Notes: generated by a model not told the origin, from the sequence alone. A DNA stretch of 64,000 bases from JABAAE01 sp905480545 (GCA_943788025.1 CALSOR010000012.1:315522-379521); one strand, 5' to 3'. Counted from the stretch's first letter, positions 8,146 through 15,460 are shown. Translations and numbers: made by a program.

Positions 8146-9192
8146 ATGAATAACGATCCAACTGAATTGAAACGTTATATTCGGCAAATGCGATTTCCCG
8201 GAATTGGCAACGTCGGTCAACAAAAGCTGGCCGAGTCTAGAGTGGTGATTTGCGGATGCGGGGCTTTAGGATCGGTGGTGGCAAACACGTTGGCCCGAGC
8301 CGGGATTGGGTTTATCCGAATCGTTGATCGGGACTTTTTGGAACTCAATAATCTTCAGCGTCAGGTCCTTTATGACGAGGCGGATGTTGCCAGAGGACTT
8401 CCTAAGGCGATCGCTGCGGCGAACCGGTTGCGTCAAATTAACTCGGAAGTCGAAATTGAACCAATTGTCGCGGACGTCAATTTCACCAACGTCGAGGAGT
8501 TATGTGCTGATGTTGATTTGATTCTGGATGGAACCGACAACTTTGAAATCAGATTTTTGCTGAACGACGTATCTCAGAAGCTGATGATCCCTTGGATTTA
8601 TGGTGGTTGCATTGGTGCTGATGGTCAAACAATGACCATTATTCCGGAACGCTCGCCCTGTTTGGCTTGCTTGATGAGCGATGGGCCGCCGCCTCCTGGG
8701 ACAACACCAACATGTGATTCGGCCGGAATTTTGGGGCCAATCATAAACGTTATAGCGTCGCTGGAAGCCAATGAAGCGATCAAGATTCTATCGGGTAATC
8801 TTGAGCAAGTTAGCAAAGTCCTGTCCGTATTTGAGATTTGGGACAATCGAATGCGGCAGTTGAATTTGGAGTCGCTGAAGAATTCCGGTCAGCGGTGTAA
8901 GGTCTGCGTAGAAAAACAGTTTGATTGGCTGTCTGGGAAAAAGGGTTCGCAATCTGCGGTGCTTTGTGGGCGAAATTCGGTGCAACTTTCTTTTCCAGGT
9001 GAGCAACTTGATTTAGAAAAATTAGAAAGCGAGCTGTCAAAGTTGGGGCAGGTCACCAGAAACCAGTTCTTACTGCGGGCAGTGATCGAAGATTTTCAAA
9101 TTACGCTTTTTCCTGATGCTCGAGCGATCATAACCGGAACCGAAGAGATATCGGTCGCAAAAACGGTCTATGCGAAATACGTTGGCAATTGA
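8146..9192 (+). CDS. ThiF/MoeB/HesA-family E1-like adenylyltransferase
   Basis: 348 residues from ATG 8146 (a TTG two codons earlier is possible). It carries the E1-like nucleotide fold: 'YIRQMRFPGIGNVGQQKL', the GxGxxG loop 'VICGCGALGSVVANTLARAG', 'IVDRDFLELNNLQRQ' and 'LILDGTDNFEIRFLLND'. Two CxxC pairs ('CLACL' and the later 'CKVC') fit the structural zinc site. 'TPTCDSAGILGPI' matches the region around the catalytic cysteine of MoeB/ThiF. The C-terminal 75 residues form an additional small domain where some homologues carry a rhodanese. Such enzymes adenylate the C-terminal glycine of a ThiS/MoaD-type sulfur carrier for thiamine or molybdopterin synthesis. No carrier gene is visible nearby, so the pathway is open. 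Confidence 0.88.
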   Translation: MNNDPTELKRYIRQMRFPGIGNVGQQKLAESRVVICGCGALGSVVANTLARAGIGFIRIVDRDFLELNNLQRQVLYDEADVARGLPKAIAAANRLRQINSEVEIEPIVADVNFTNVEELCADVDLILDGTDNFEIRFLLNDVSQKLMIPWIYGGCIGADGQTMTIIPERSPCLACLMSDGPPPPGTTPTCDSAGILGPIINVIASLEANEAIKILSGNLEQVSKVLSVFEIWDNRMRQLNLESLKNSGQRCKVCVEKQFDWLSGKKGSQSAVLCGRNSVQLSFPGEQLDLEKLESELSKLGQVTRNQFLLRAVIEDFQITLFPDARAIITGTEEISVAKTVYAKYVGN

Positions 9193-9368
9193 AGTTTCAA
9201 AAGGTTTGCGGACGTGTTTGACAATCCGGTTGATAGCTAAGGTGCAATGGATAGCGATTATTGATTTCTTTTCCAATTTGGGTGAAATTGGCGATGAGCA
9301 AAAACCTTCTTTATTCGTCCTTTAAAAATAAAGCATAAGCCTCTATAATCTTCTGTCTGTCAACAGAC

Positions 9369-9441
9369 GGGCCCGTAGCTCAGCTGGGAGAGCGCTACAC
9401 TGGCAGTGTAGAGGTCGACGGTTCGATCCCGTTCGGGTCCA
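9369..9441 (+). tRNA. tRNA-Ala (anticodon GGC)
   Basis: A full cloverleaf can be drawn: acceptor GGGCCCG/CGGGTCC (one G-U), D arm GCTC/GAGC, anticodon stem CTACA/TGTAG with loop CTGGCAG giving anticodon GGC at 9402-9404, variable region AGGTC, T arm GACGG-TTCGATC-CCGTT, discriminator A. CCA is not encoded. It reads GCC (and by wobble GCU) alanine codons. Confidence 0.96.
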
Positions 9442-9940
9442 CTCGCAAAAAAACGTGTCAAACGCGTGCTTTTGTAGATTCTTTAAAGAACCAGGAACGA
9501 AAATGGCTCCAGTCGGACGCGTTTTCGTATGAACCGTGGAGCGGAGGCGACACGCGAGGTTGATGGTTGATGCCAATCGCGTTATTACCTCCAGCACTTA
9601 TCAATGGGTTTCTTTCCCGTCGGCCGTATCTGTAAAGTTCTCGTGCACTTCTTAAATTCATCAAACTGCGGTGATACATTGACGTATGTTCACTGGTCAG
9701 CTCAGAAGATTCGCCTCGGAATTTACCGGCCAGACTGATGGGCGTGAAAAAATTGTGATCCACAGTAATTACGTGGACACGAGGTGATCCGCTGGGATTT
9801 TCCTTTGGGAGAGGCTAGGGGAACGAAGGGAGACGGGGGGCATGCGTTGACGCCACTGGTTCACCTCAGCAAAAAAAAGAGTCTAAATCCAGCATTAATA
9901 ACATAATTTCGGTAAACGCTATCTTCGAAGGGAATTCGTC
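9442..9940. other. Gene-free stretch between tRNA-Ala and the integron
   Basis: About 500 bases without a convincing coding frame, RNA or repeat. Open frames on the minus strand here lack recognisable composition or a ribosome site. It separates the tRNA from the broken integron integrase; I found no direct repeat of the tRNA 3' end that would mark a tRNA-targeted island. Confidence 0.5.
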
Positions 9941-11386
9941 ATGGTCCAAGTCCGCAGGCCCAGCACACCAGTTCGTTCCGACGTGGATCGCGGTGACTTT
10001 CACAGAAACTCGGCAGCAAATTTGTCTCATCACCGGGATTCTCGATCGACGTCGCAGCCGGTTTTACAACAACCAGCCCAAGGTCGATACGCTCCCAAAG
10101 ATGCTGTTGTCGACTGGGTTTCGAATCAAACTGTTTCGGTCATTCAAGGAACTCCAAACGCCGATGATTTCCTTGCTGCAATTATTCGCGAAATGAAAAT
10201 CCGATACTATCAGTCAGCATCCATCAAGAATTATGGCAACGCCTATACGTGGGTTTCTGAATTGGCTATGCAAACCGCCCCATCGTGCCACCCGTGAAGA
10301 TGTCCGAGAGTAATTGCTCTTTCTCGTCGATGCAGGGGCCAGTTCCTCTTGGGTCGCAGTCAATCTATCGGCGATACGAACTTCGTTTGACAAAATGTGC
10401 CTGCGGAAAATCACCGCCGGGCTAGTCACACCTCGCCGACCAAAAAAACTTCCCGTCGTACTCAGTCAGTTGGAAATCCGCTGACTCCTGGACGCTGCTC
10501 CAACGTATCGCGACAAACTACTGCTGGGCTTGATGTATGCAACGGGAATGCGAGTCAGCGAAGTCGCGCGCCTTCGCTTCCGGGATCTTGACTTTGATCG
10601 TTCGCTGATCAATATTTGGCAAGGAAAAGGGAGAACCGATCGTCAGGCCATGTTGCCGAGGACTTTCGAAGAGCTTCTAAAGTCTCAAGCAAAGTTGCAT
10701 TCGGGCGATGATTATCTTTTCCCAACTGAAATATCAAGTCGTGGCCAGAGAAACGTACAGCCGCAATTTCAATCGCAAAGCCATCTTTCACCGCGAACGA
10801 TCTCTCGAGTGATGGCCCGAGCGATGAGCATTGCTTCTATCGATAAACGCATTCGTTGCGTCATTCTTTTGCCACACATGCGTTTGAGTCCGGCAGTGAC
10901 ATTCGACGTATCCAAAAGGTATTGGGGCATGTTCACATTGAGACGACGACGATCTACGTAAAAGTCGCTCAACCGATTAAGGGGCATCAGGTCCCCAGCC
11001 CTCTAGACAATTTGAATTCAAAAGACGCGAAACCTTCGGCCCCCCAATCGTTTGATCTCTCTCGTTCTGCGAAGGGCTCTCCTCAAGCCGGAAATCTAGC
11101 GATTCATTTGAAAGAAGATAACACATCCGAACAGGCTATTCCGCAGGTTAAAGTGACATTGGAAATTTGCAATGGTGATCGACCGGTGTTTTTTACCGGA
11201 ATTATTGCCAAGCAAGTTCGCGCTGATTGGATCACGCTTGAGATTCCTCCGTTGGATGCTTGGCGAAAGGAGATGAGCTGGCTCACGCCGCCGCAAAGAA
11301 CTCGCTTTCAGCAAGCCGAGTTCTTTGCCATGCTGCAGAGGGAGATTCCGAAACGGATCCAGCTGCTGCGAAGCAAAAAGCAATAA
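9941..11386 (+). pseudogene. intI: Decayed integron-type tyrosine recombinase (IntI-like)
   Basis: Three phases must be joined. 9941 to about 10285 gives the N-terminal SAM-like part ('IIREMKIRYYQSASIKNYG'). About 10287 to 10860 gives 'ATREDVRE', a TAA stop (10311-10313), 'LLFLVDAGASSSWVAVNLSA', then 'PRRPKKLPVVLSQLEIR', a TGA stop (10482-10484), and 'LLDAAPTYRDKLLLGLMY' plus 'ATGMRVSEVARLRFRDLDF' with the catalytic Arg and 'WQGKGRTDRQAMLP'. From 10856 come 'LRHSFATHAFESGSDIR', 'VLGHVHIETTTIYVKVAQ' with the nucleophilic Tyr, and 'VPSPLDNL', all close to IntI. The segment 'HLSPRTISRVMARAMSIASI' fits the extra IntI-specific region between boxes. The His of the HxLR box appears deleted at the second frameshift. 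About 115 residues follow the usual IntI end. Two stops and two frameshifts make it non-functional. It points the same way as the cassettes. Confidence 0.85.
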
Positions 11387-11570
11387 CGACTTCCCCAAGT
11401 CGTTTCAAATTAACCCAAAACCACAAAACGCGTTGGATAGAATCTTATCGTTCCGTACGCTGCTGCTTACATCGCAAGAAAATGCAGAAAGTCAGCCGAA
11501 TTTAGCTTGAGGTCGACCCCAAAAAGCACGAAAATATCAGCGAAGAAATAATTTTAAAAAAATGGCGATC

Positions 11571-11639
11571 GCCAAAGTGTCGAACCATCGTTCGGTTCCC
11601 ATACTTTCAGACACTTTGGCTGCCAGAAAAATGTTGGCA
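11571..11639. other. Nested palindromes between intI and the first cassette (attI candidate or regulatory hairpin)
   Basis: GCCAAAGTGTC (11571-11581) pairs with GACACTTTGGC (11610-11620). Inside this stem, GAACC (11582-11586) pairs with GGTTC (11594-11598). A further short pair TGCCA/TGGCA follows (11621-11625 and 11635-11639), ending nine bases before the first cassette's start codon. The position is where an attI recombination site or cassette promoter would be expected. No attI consensus could be confirmed. Confidence 0.4.
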
Positions 11640-11647
11640 GATCACAA

Positions 11648-12106
11648 ATGCACTATTTGATTCGCGCAATTCTCGCATCTTCGATCATTGTTGCCGCGGG
11701 GTTTACGGGTTGCATTGACAATTCGGCGCCGAGTCCGACGCAATCCCCAAGCGGAGCGTCGCAACCTCCACCGTTAGTTGGTTTAGTCGGTCATTGGCGC
11801 TCCAACGAAAACGATCACCACTTCTATGGCCCAGTAGACACGAAAACCAACCGGGGAAAATTCACGATGATTCAAGGAAGTCGCCCGGAGCACCCCTTTC
11901 AGCACGAATATGAGCCCATCACGAGCGACGAAAGTGACCTCAACGTCAGAATTTACTTCGCCTCCGGCGGGTACGAGGATCGTCGTTATGATGTTGGTTC
12001 TGAAGACGCAATGCTGACAGCGGAACACGTTGTCGAGTGGTCATCCGAGCGAGTTCGCGTTACCTACACGCGAGCCGACGATAGAGTAGAGCCGCAAACC
12101 AAATAG
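11648..12106 (+). CDS. Cassette 1: small predicted lipoprotein, unknown function
   Basis: 152 residues from ATG 11648. A hydrophobic signal (YLIRAILASSIIVAAGF) ends in the lipobox-like TGC with Cys near residue 22, so export and lipid attachment are likely. A serine/proline-rich linker follows, then a globular part of about 100 residues with 'LVGHWRSNENDHHFYGP', which resembles the start of small lipocalin-like or DUF-type 'weight' domains in which a GxW motif opens a beta barrel. I cannot name a family. It lies between the integrase pseudogene and the first attC-like site (which begins 8 bases after its stop), so it is read as the first cassette gene and is the one nearest any integron promoter. 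Confidence 0.75.
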   Translation: MHYLIRAILASSIIVAAGFTGCIDNSAPSPTQSPSGASQPPPLVGLVGHWRSNENDHHFYGPVDTKTNRGKFTMIQGSRPEHPFQHEYEPITSDESDLNVRIYFASGGYEDRRYDVGSEDAMLTAEHVVEWSSERVRVTYTRADDRVEPQTK

Positions 12107-12113
12107 CCTGCCA

Positions 12114-12249
12114 ACACAACATGGCCGCAAGGTCCGCTGCGCGGATCGCCTTCGATGTTTCGCAACCGGCGGCGGCGCAATAGAATGAATTGGTAATTCA
12201 ATGCCGCTCGCCTTGGTAACGGCGGCGACGGCTATGTTTCCCGTTGTGC
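12114..12249 (+). repeat. attC-like site 1
   Basis: Starts with ACACAAC (R''-like) and ends with GTTGTGC (R'-like). The inner arms CATGGCCG and CGGCTATG pair with one wobble. The middle is unlike sites 2-5, so this site belongs to a more divergent subfamily. Confidence 0.65.
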
Positions 12250-12288
12250 GGCACAGCTGTCACCAATTCAACATCCACTGAGTGCCGT

Positions 12289-13152
12289 ATGGAACAGAGC
12301 CCTTTCCACGAACGCAACCAAACTACGAAGTCAAAACGCCGCATCAAGAAGCTCGCGGCCGACAATGGCCTAAGTCTCGACCTCGTCAGAACGCTTGCTT
12401 GCCGATTCTGGAACTGGGATCAGGAGAACTTTTGCTGGGTTCCAAAGGACCAAAAGAACGAGATGCCCGATGCGGCATTCTCGATTCTCGAAACCGCCCT
12501 CGACTGGCCGCGAGATCGCGTAGTTCCTCGTGCCGAGATCATCGACTGTGTAACTGCATTTGTAAGCGATGGGATTGCTCCTCGCGTCAACAACTTCGTC
12601 GCTTCAATACCCGCGCAGAACTGCTGGTCCATGTCTCCATTGGTAACGGTCGCCACACTGGCAAACCTAACTCCTGAGCGACATTCATTCTGCGTTATCC
12701 CTGATGCCATCACCTTTGACGACGCATGCTCTTACGCGGCGACGAAACTTGGACGCTTCGCACGCACACACAATGATCTTGGTTACGCAGCATTTGACTC
12801 AATGACCGTCACGATGGGCGATCCGCCCGCATCCAGCGACGGCAAATGGCTGTGCGATACCTGCGACGCCATCGCGTCGCTTCCATCTCGTTCCACACTT
12901 GTTGATATCGTTCGCGCAACGTCAAAGGCTCTCGGCGGCAACAAATCAACACGCTCTCGAGCGCTCATGGCATTGGGCATCGCTGGGGTTCTCGGCACCG
13001 ACGAATTCAACGCTGGCACTGATTTCTGGCCGGAGAAAAACCGGTTGTCAGATCACTTCTACAGCAATGAATGGAGCTTCCCGATGAACTTCTGGGCTGA
13101 ATCAGGTCGTGTGATCGGTGCTCACATATTGCTGGATGCAATGGAAACCTAG
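12289..13152 (+). CDS. Cassette 2: unknown cytoplasmic protein
   Basis: 287 residues from ATG 12289. The open frame begins earlier, at 12244, but that lies inside the attC-like site, so the downstream ATG is the sensible start. The N-terminus is basic (KSKRRIKKLAADNGLS) and resembles a short DNA- or RNA-binding segment. The rest is an ordinary soluble composition with no signal peptide or membrane segment. It has one paired-cysteine stretch 'WLCDTCDAIASLPS' (CxxC), but no second pair that would make a clear zinc finger. I do not recognise a family. The stop codon is followed after 20 bases by attC-like site 2, which fits an integron cassette gene. Confidence 0.75.
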   Translation: MEQSPFHERNQTTKSKRRIKKLAADNGLSLDLVRTLACRFWNWDQENFCWVPKDQKNEMPDAAFSILETALDWPRDRVVPRAEIIDCVTAFVSDGIAPRVNNFVASIPAQNCWSMSPLVTVATLANLTPERHSFCVIPDAITFDDACSYAATKLGRFARTHNDLGYAAFDSMTVTMGDPPASSDGKWLCDTCDAIASLPSRSTLVDIVRATSKALGGNKSTRSRALMALGIAGVLGTDEFNAGTDFWPEKNRLSDHFYSNEWSFPMNFWAESGRVIGAHILLDAMET

Positions 13153-13172
13153 CTAGCCCTGCTTCATGTGCC

Positions 13173-13313
13173 GCACAACATGGTTTTTACGCTGAGGCCC
13201 TTCGGGCACACCTTGGCTCTTTGGCAACGGGCCTTGGCCTTGGTACAATTTCACGTAATTCAGACATCGTTCGATTCGTTGAGGACGGGTGTCGTAAAAA
13301 CCTTCCGTTGTCG
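13173..13313 (+). repeat. attC-like site 2
   Basis: Begins GCACAAC-ATGG-TTTTTACG and ends CGTAAAAACC-TTCC-GTTGTCG. The two ends pair over CAAC and over the 10-base GGTTTTTACG/CGTAAAAACC stem, with unequal unpaired spacers (AT versus TTCC), the asymmetry typical of attC. A small inner hairpin GCCCTTCGGGC follows the left arm. Confidence 0.75.
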
Positions 13314-13317
13314 GTCG

Positions 13318-13641
13318 CTAGTTCTTTGTGATTTCGACGTCCATGTCCTGGCCGCCACGCAAGACTCGAACGACCTCGATCGCATCCTCTCTTTCGATGT
13401 AGAACACGACATGGTTGCGGAAATCCTTCACCAGCTTCGTCCGCACGCCCGCAAGATCGGGCACACTTGTGACAAACGGAGAGACACTTTCGGGGAACAA
13501 TGCCAAGCCCTTGATTGTTTGTTCGGCTCTTTCAAGAAATCGCAGCGCGGCATCAATACTGCCGTCCGCAATGTACATTGCGTGCAATTCGACATCCTCG
13601 ATGGCCTTGGGCCGTCGAGTAATTGGTTTCCGATTCGACAA
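13318..13641 (-). CDS. Cassette 3: ParE/RelE-superfamily toxin
   Basis: 107 residues, read against the cassette array. The fold pattern is that of RelE/ParE toxins: 'PKAIEDVELHAMYIADGSID', 'RFLERAEQTIKGLALFPES', and the C-terminal core 'LVKDFRNHVVFYIEREDAIEVVRVLRGGQD', where the basic strand, the Tyr/Phe 'VVFY' strand and the final 'RVLRG' are family hallmarks. ParE members poison gyrase and RelE members cut mRNA; which applies here is not visible. Its start codon follows the stop of the antitoxin gene at 13642 directly, so the two are translated together. The whole pair is bounded by attC-like sites 2 and 3. Confidence 0.85.
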   Translation of the reverse strand: MSNRKPITRRPKAIEDVELHAMYIADGSIDAALRFLERAEQTIKGLALFPESVSPFVTSVPDLAGVRTKLVKDFRNHVVFYIEREDAIEVVRVLRGGQDMDVEITKN

Positions 13642-13881
13642 TTATTTGACGCTTTTTGAAACGACGCGTTCTCTAATTGCCTGCCACTCTGCATCCGTCC
13701 ACGGTTCAGCCTCGCCGCTCGATATGCCTGCCATTAGAGCTTGTTCAATCTCGCCTTGCTTTTCGTTGGCAGCTGCTACCAGCGCGACAATGAATTCACT
13801 CGGATTTGCGTATCCGCCCTCTTTGGTTCCTTGATCTACGAATTGCTTCAGATGATCTGGTAACTCGATTGGTACATTCAT
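13642..13881 (-). CDS. Cassette 3: ParD/CopG-like antitoxin
   Basis: 79 residues. The N-terminus 'MNVPIELPDHLKQFVDQGTK' followed by 'GYANPSEFIVALVAAANEKQ' fits the ribbon-helix-helix fold of ParD-type antitoxins: a beta strand that binds the operator, then two helices. The tail (EAEPWTDAEWQAIRERVV) is the toxin-wrapping segment. It is the first gene of the pair, as usual, and presumably represses its own promoter, which would lie in or beside attC-like site 3 (13913-14051). It neutralises the toxin encoded immediately downstream. Confidence 0.82.
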   Translation of the reverse strand: MNVPIELPDHLKQFVDQGTKEGGYANPSEFIVALVAAANEKQGEIEQALMAGISSGEAEPWTDAEWQAIRERVVSKSVK

Positions 13882-13912
13882 TGAATTAACACTTTCTCGT
13901 ATGGTCCGCGAC

Positions 13913-14051
13913 CTACAACATAGTTTTTACGCTAAGGCCCTGCGGGCACACCTTCGATGTGGTACTGACTTCGCTACCATTGTACAATCAATCCGAATTC
14001 AATCCACCTTCGCTTTGGTTGCAACGGTGTCGTAAAAACCTTCCGTTGTGC
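13913..14051 (+). repeat. attC-like site 3
   Basis: Begins CTACAAC-ATA-GTTTTTACG and ends CGTAAAAACC-TTCC-GTTGTGC. Inner hairpin GCCCTGCGGGC. Same architecture and nearly the same ends as site 2. Confidence 0.75.
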
Positions 14052-14054
14052 GAC

Positions 14055-14348
14055 CTAGATGTTTCGCATGTCACGATTGCCGTGAATGACGCGAGACACC
14101 TCGATGCCCCCTTCGGTCGCGCGGAAGAAAATCACGTAGTCTCCAACGCTGATTGACCGGGCACCTGGTACACCAAATTTTGGTCGCAATTCGCCCATGT
14201 TAGGCTGGTTCGCAATTGCTTCGCACGTCTCCCGAATCTTGCGCAACCAATTACGTGCCGCCTCCGGCTTGTCCCTCGCGATATATTCAACAATGCCGAA
14301 TAAATCGTCGTCCGCCTCCGGTGCGTAGGTAACGTTTACCATTACCAT
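14055..14348 (-). CDS. Cassette 4: ParE-type toxin
   Basis: 97 residues with the ParE pattern: 'YAPEADDDLFGIVEYIARDKPEAARNW', 'IRETCEAIANQPNMGELRP', then 'ARSISVGDYVIFFRATEGGIEVSRVIHGNRD' with the RSIxVGxYVIFFR strand and final RVIHGxRD that define ParE. It is likely to target DNA gyrase by family analogy. The start overlaps the antitoxin stop by one base (TAATG-like), showing translational coupling. It is clearly related to the toxin of cassette 5 (shared 'ARDKP'/'PRDKP' and 'FFR' phrases), but too divergent for a recent copy. An alternative start (MVNVTYAP) lies two codons in. Confidence 0.88.
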   Translation of the reverse strand: MVMVNVTYAPEADDDLFGIVEYIARDKPEAARNWLRKIRETCEAIANQPNMGELRPKFGVPGARSISVGDYVIFFRATEGGIEVSRVIHGNRDMRNI

Positions 14349-14590
14349 TAGCCTTTGCCATTTTCAATTTCGCGAATTCGCTCTTCCGCACGTTGGTAGA
14401 CAGTTTCGGCTGGAACACCTTTTCCGGCATCCAATTGATCGAATCCCTTTCGTGCTTCAGCGTGGAGCGTTTCCCTCGCTTGTAACAAACGCAATCCTTC
14501 CGCCAGCACATCGGACTCGTTCAGGAACCTCTTTTCGGAGACCATTCGTTGAACGAACGGGACCAAATCGCTTGGTATTTCTGTTGTCAT
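14348..14590 (-). CDS. Cassette 4: ParD-type antitoxin
   Basis: 80 residues. 'MTTEIPSDLVPFVQRMVSEK' and 'FLNESDVLAEGLRLLQARE' are the ribbon-helix-helix of the ParD/CC2985 group. The C-terminal 'FDQLDAGKGVPAETVYQRAEE' is the toxin-binding helix region; the phrase IQEGIDELDAGQGI in the cassette 5 antitoxin is its counterpart. It is the upstream gene of the pair and expected to autorepress it. The 40 bases between its start and attC-like site 4 are the only room for a private promoter. Confidence 0.87.
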   Translation of the reverse strand: MTTEIPSDLVPFVQRMVSEKRFLNESDVLAEGLRLLQARETLHAEARKGFDQLDAGKGVPAETVYQRAEERIREIENGKG

Positions 14591-14630
14591 GACTATCTCG
14601 ATTTTGACCTGATTGGCTGCGCTACCGGTC

Positions 14631-14769
14631 GTAGAACATGGTTTTTACGCAAGGCCCCTTCGGGGACATCTTCGGCGTGGTTTTGACGGCGACTCCATTA
14701 TACAATTAAATTAGATTCACAACATCTTCGCTTCGGCTGCGTTGATGTCGTAAAAACCTTCAGTTGTGC
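14631..14769 (+). repeat. attC-like site 4
   Basis: Begins GTAGAAC-ATGG-TTTTTACG and ends CGTAAAAACC-TTCA-GTTGTGC. Inner hairpin CCCCTTCGGGG. The central part again contains a 'TACAATTA' type AT-rich patch as in site 3. Confidence 0.75.
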
Positions 14770-14773
14770 GTCC

Positions 14774-15058
14774 CTAGAGTGAACGGATGTCGCGATCTTC
14801 ATCGACGACTCGCGCGACTTCGATACCGCTCTTGATTTGTCTAAAGAATATCAGGTAGCGACCAACAACGCAGCTGCGGATGTGTGGGCCGTACTCAGGT
14901 CGTCGTTCGCCAAACTCTGGCGTGGTTGCAATAAGCTTGCACTTCTCTTCGATTTTTTCGACCCAATTTGCGGCGGCGATGGGCTTGTCGCGTGGGATGT
15001 ACTCGTAGAAGTCCGACAGATCCTGCTGGGCGGACGGGGCGATCATCAATTTTGCCAT
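14774..15058 (-). CDS. Cassette 5: ParE-type toxin
   Basis: 94 residues with ParE features: 'APSAQQDLSDFYEYIPRDKP', 'VEKIEEKCKLIATTPEFGERRPEYG' and 'RSCVVGRYLIFFRQIKSGIEVARVVDEDRDI'. The last segment is the ParE core strand pair. One base overlaps the antitoxin stop, as in cassette 4. By family analogy it inhibits DNA gyrase unless bound by the antitoxin. It lies between attC-like sites 4 and 5 and is read against the array. Confidence 0.88.
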   Translation of the reverse strand: MAKLMIAPSAQQDLSDFYEYIPRDKPIAAANWVEKIEEKCKLIATTPEFGERRPEYGPHIRSCVVGRYLIFFRQIKSGIEVARVVDEDRDIRSL

Positions 15059-15300
15059 TAATCGGCTGACTCCAATGCCTTCTTTGCGCGTTCCCGCAAC
15101 TCTGCGAACACCACCTCACCATCGATTCCCTGGCCCGCGTCCAGTTCATCAATTCCCTCTTGGATTTCCGCCCGCAACTGTTGCTGGCTTCGCAATAATT
15201 GCACGCCGGCAGCCACGGCTGCTTCTGCAGATTCAAACTGTCCAGATGCCACCAATCCCTCGACGAATTGAATCGCATCGGAACTGAACTGAATATTCAT
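15058..15300 (-). CDS. Cassette 5: ParD-type antitoxin
   Basis: 80 residues from the ATG at 15300. The open frame runs to 15330, but the inner start gives the family-typical N-terminus 'MNIQFSSDAIQFVEGLVASG' and keeps the gene clear of attC-like site 5. A GGAG-like sequence sits just upstream on the minus strand. The ribbon-helix-helix part is followed by a helix 'QQLRAEIQEGIDELDAGQGI' typical of the ParD/CC2985 antitoxins. It is paired with the overlapping ParE gene downstream. Confidence 0.86.
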   Translation of the reverse strand: MNIQFSSDAIQFVEGLVASGQFESAEAAVAAGVQLLRSQQQLRAEIQEGIDELDAGQGIDGEVVFAELRERAKKALESAD

Positions 15301-15328
15301 GGAGTCCTCCAACCGGCGGTACCAGGTC

Positions 15329-15460
15329 ACGCAACATCGGTTTTACGCAATGGCCCTTCGGGCACACCTTCGATGTGGTGAAGGCCAAGCTGGCGTTATA
15401 TAATCAGACGATGTTAGCGACATCATCGCGTCGGTAGCGTAGATAACTGCCGCTATGTGC
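15329..15460 (+). repeat. attC-like site 5, eroded right end
   Basis: The left end ACGCAAC-ATCGG-TTTTACG and hairpin GCCCTTCGGGC match the other sites. The right end CGTAGATAACTGCCGCTATG aligns with the CGTAAAAACC-TTCC-GTTGTGC end of the others only after changes and a two-base insertion. The array ends here. Confidence 0.6.

Larger units (their letters stand above)
9941..15460 (+). mobile_element. Degenerate chromosomal integron: dead integrase plus five cassettes
   Basis: The unit consists of the IntI-like pseudogene followed by five single-gene or gene-pair modules, each ending in an attC-like site of 132-141 bp (12114-12249, 13173-13313, 13913-14051, 14631-14769, 15329-15460). The genes fill the gaps between sites with little slack, as in integron cassettes. 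Three of the five cassettes hold toxin-antitoxin pairs read against the array direction, which is usual for stabilising cassettes in chromosomal integrons. The cassettes look more GC-rich than the surrounding chromosome by eye. The integrase and array have the same orientation, the arrangement described for some chromosomal integrons with 'inverted' integrases (for example in Treponema). The last site is eroded. Confidence 0.82.

Noticed and set aside
9343..9597. 85-codon minus-strand frame
   Set aside because: It covers tRNA-Ala antisense; its 'GSNRRPLHCQCSALPAELRA' stretch is the well-known false protein produced by reading a tRNA backwards.
13168..13834. Plus-strand frames of 139 and 163 codons
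   Set aside because: They lie antisense to the ParDE pair of cassette 3 and across attC-like site 2; composition is not protein-like.
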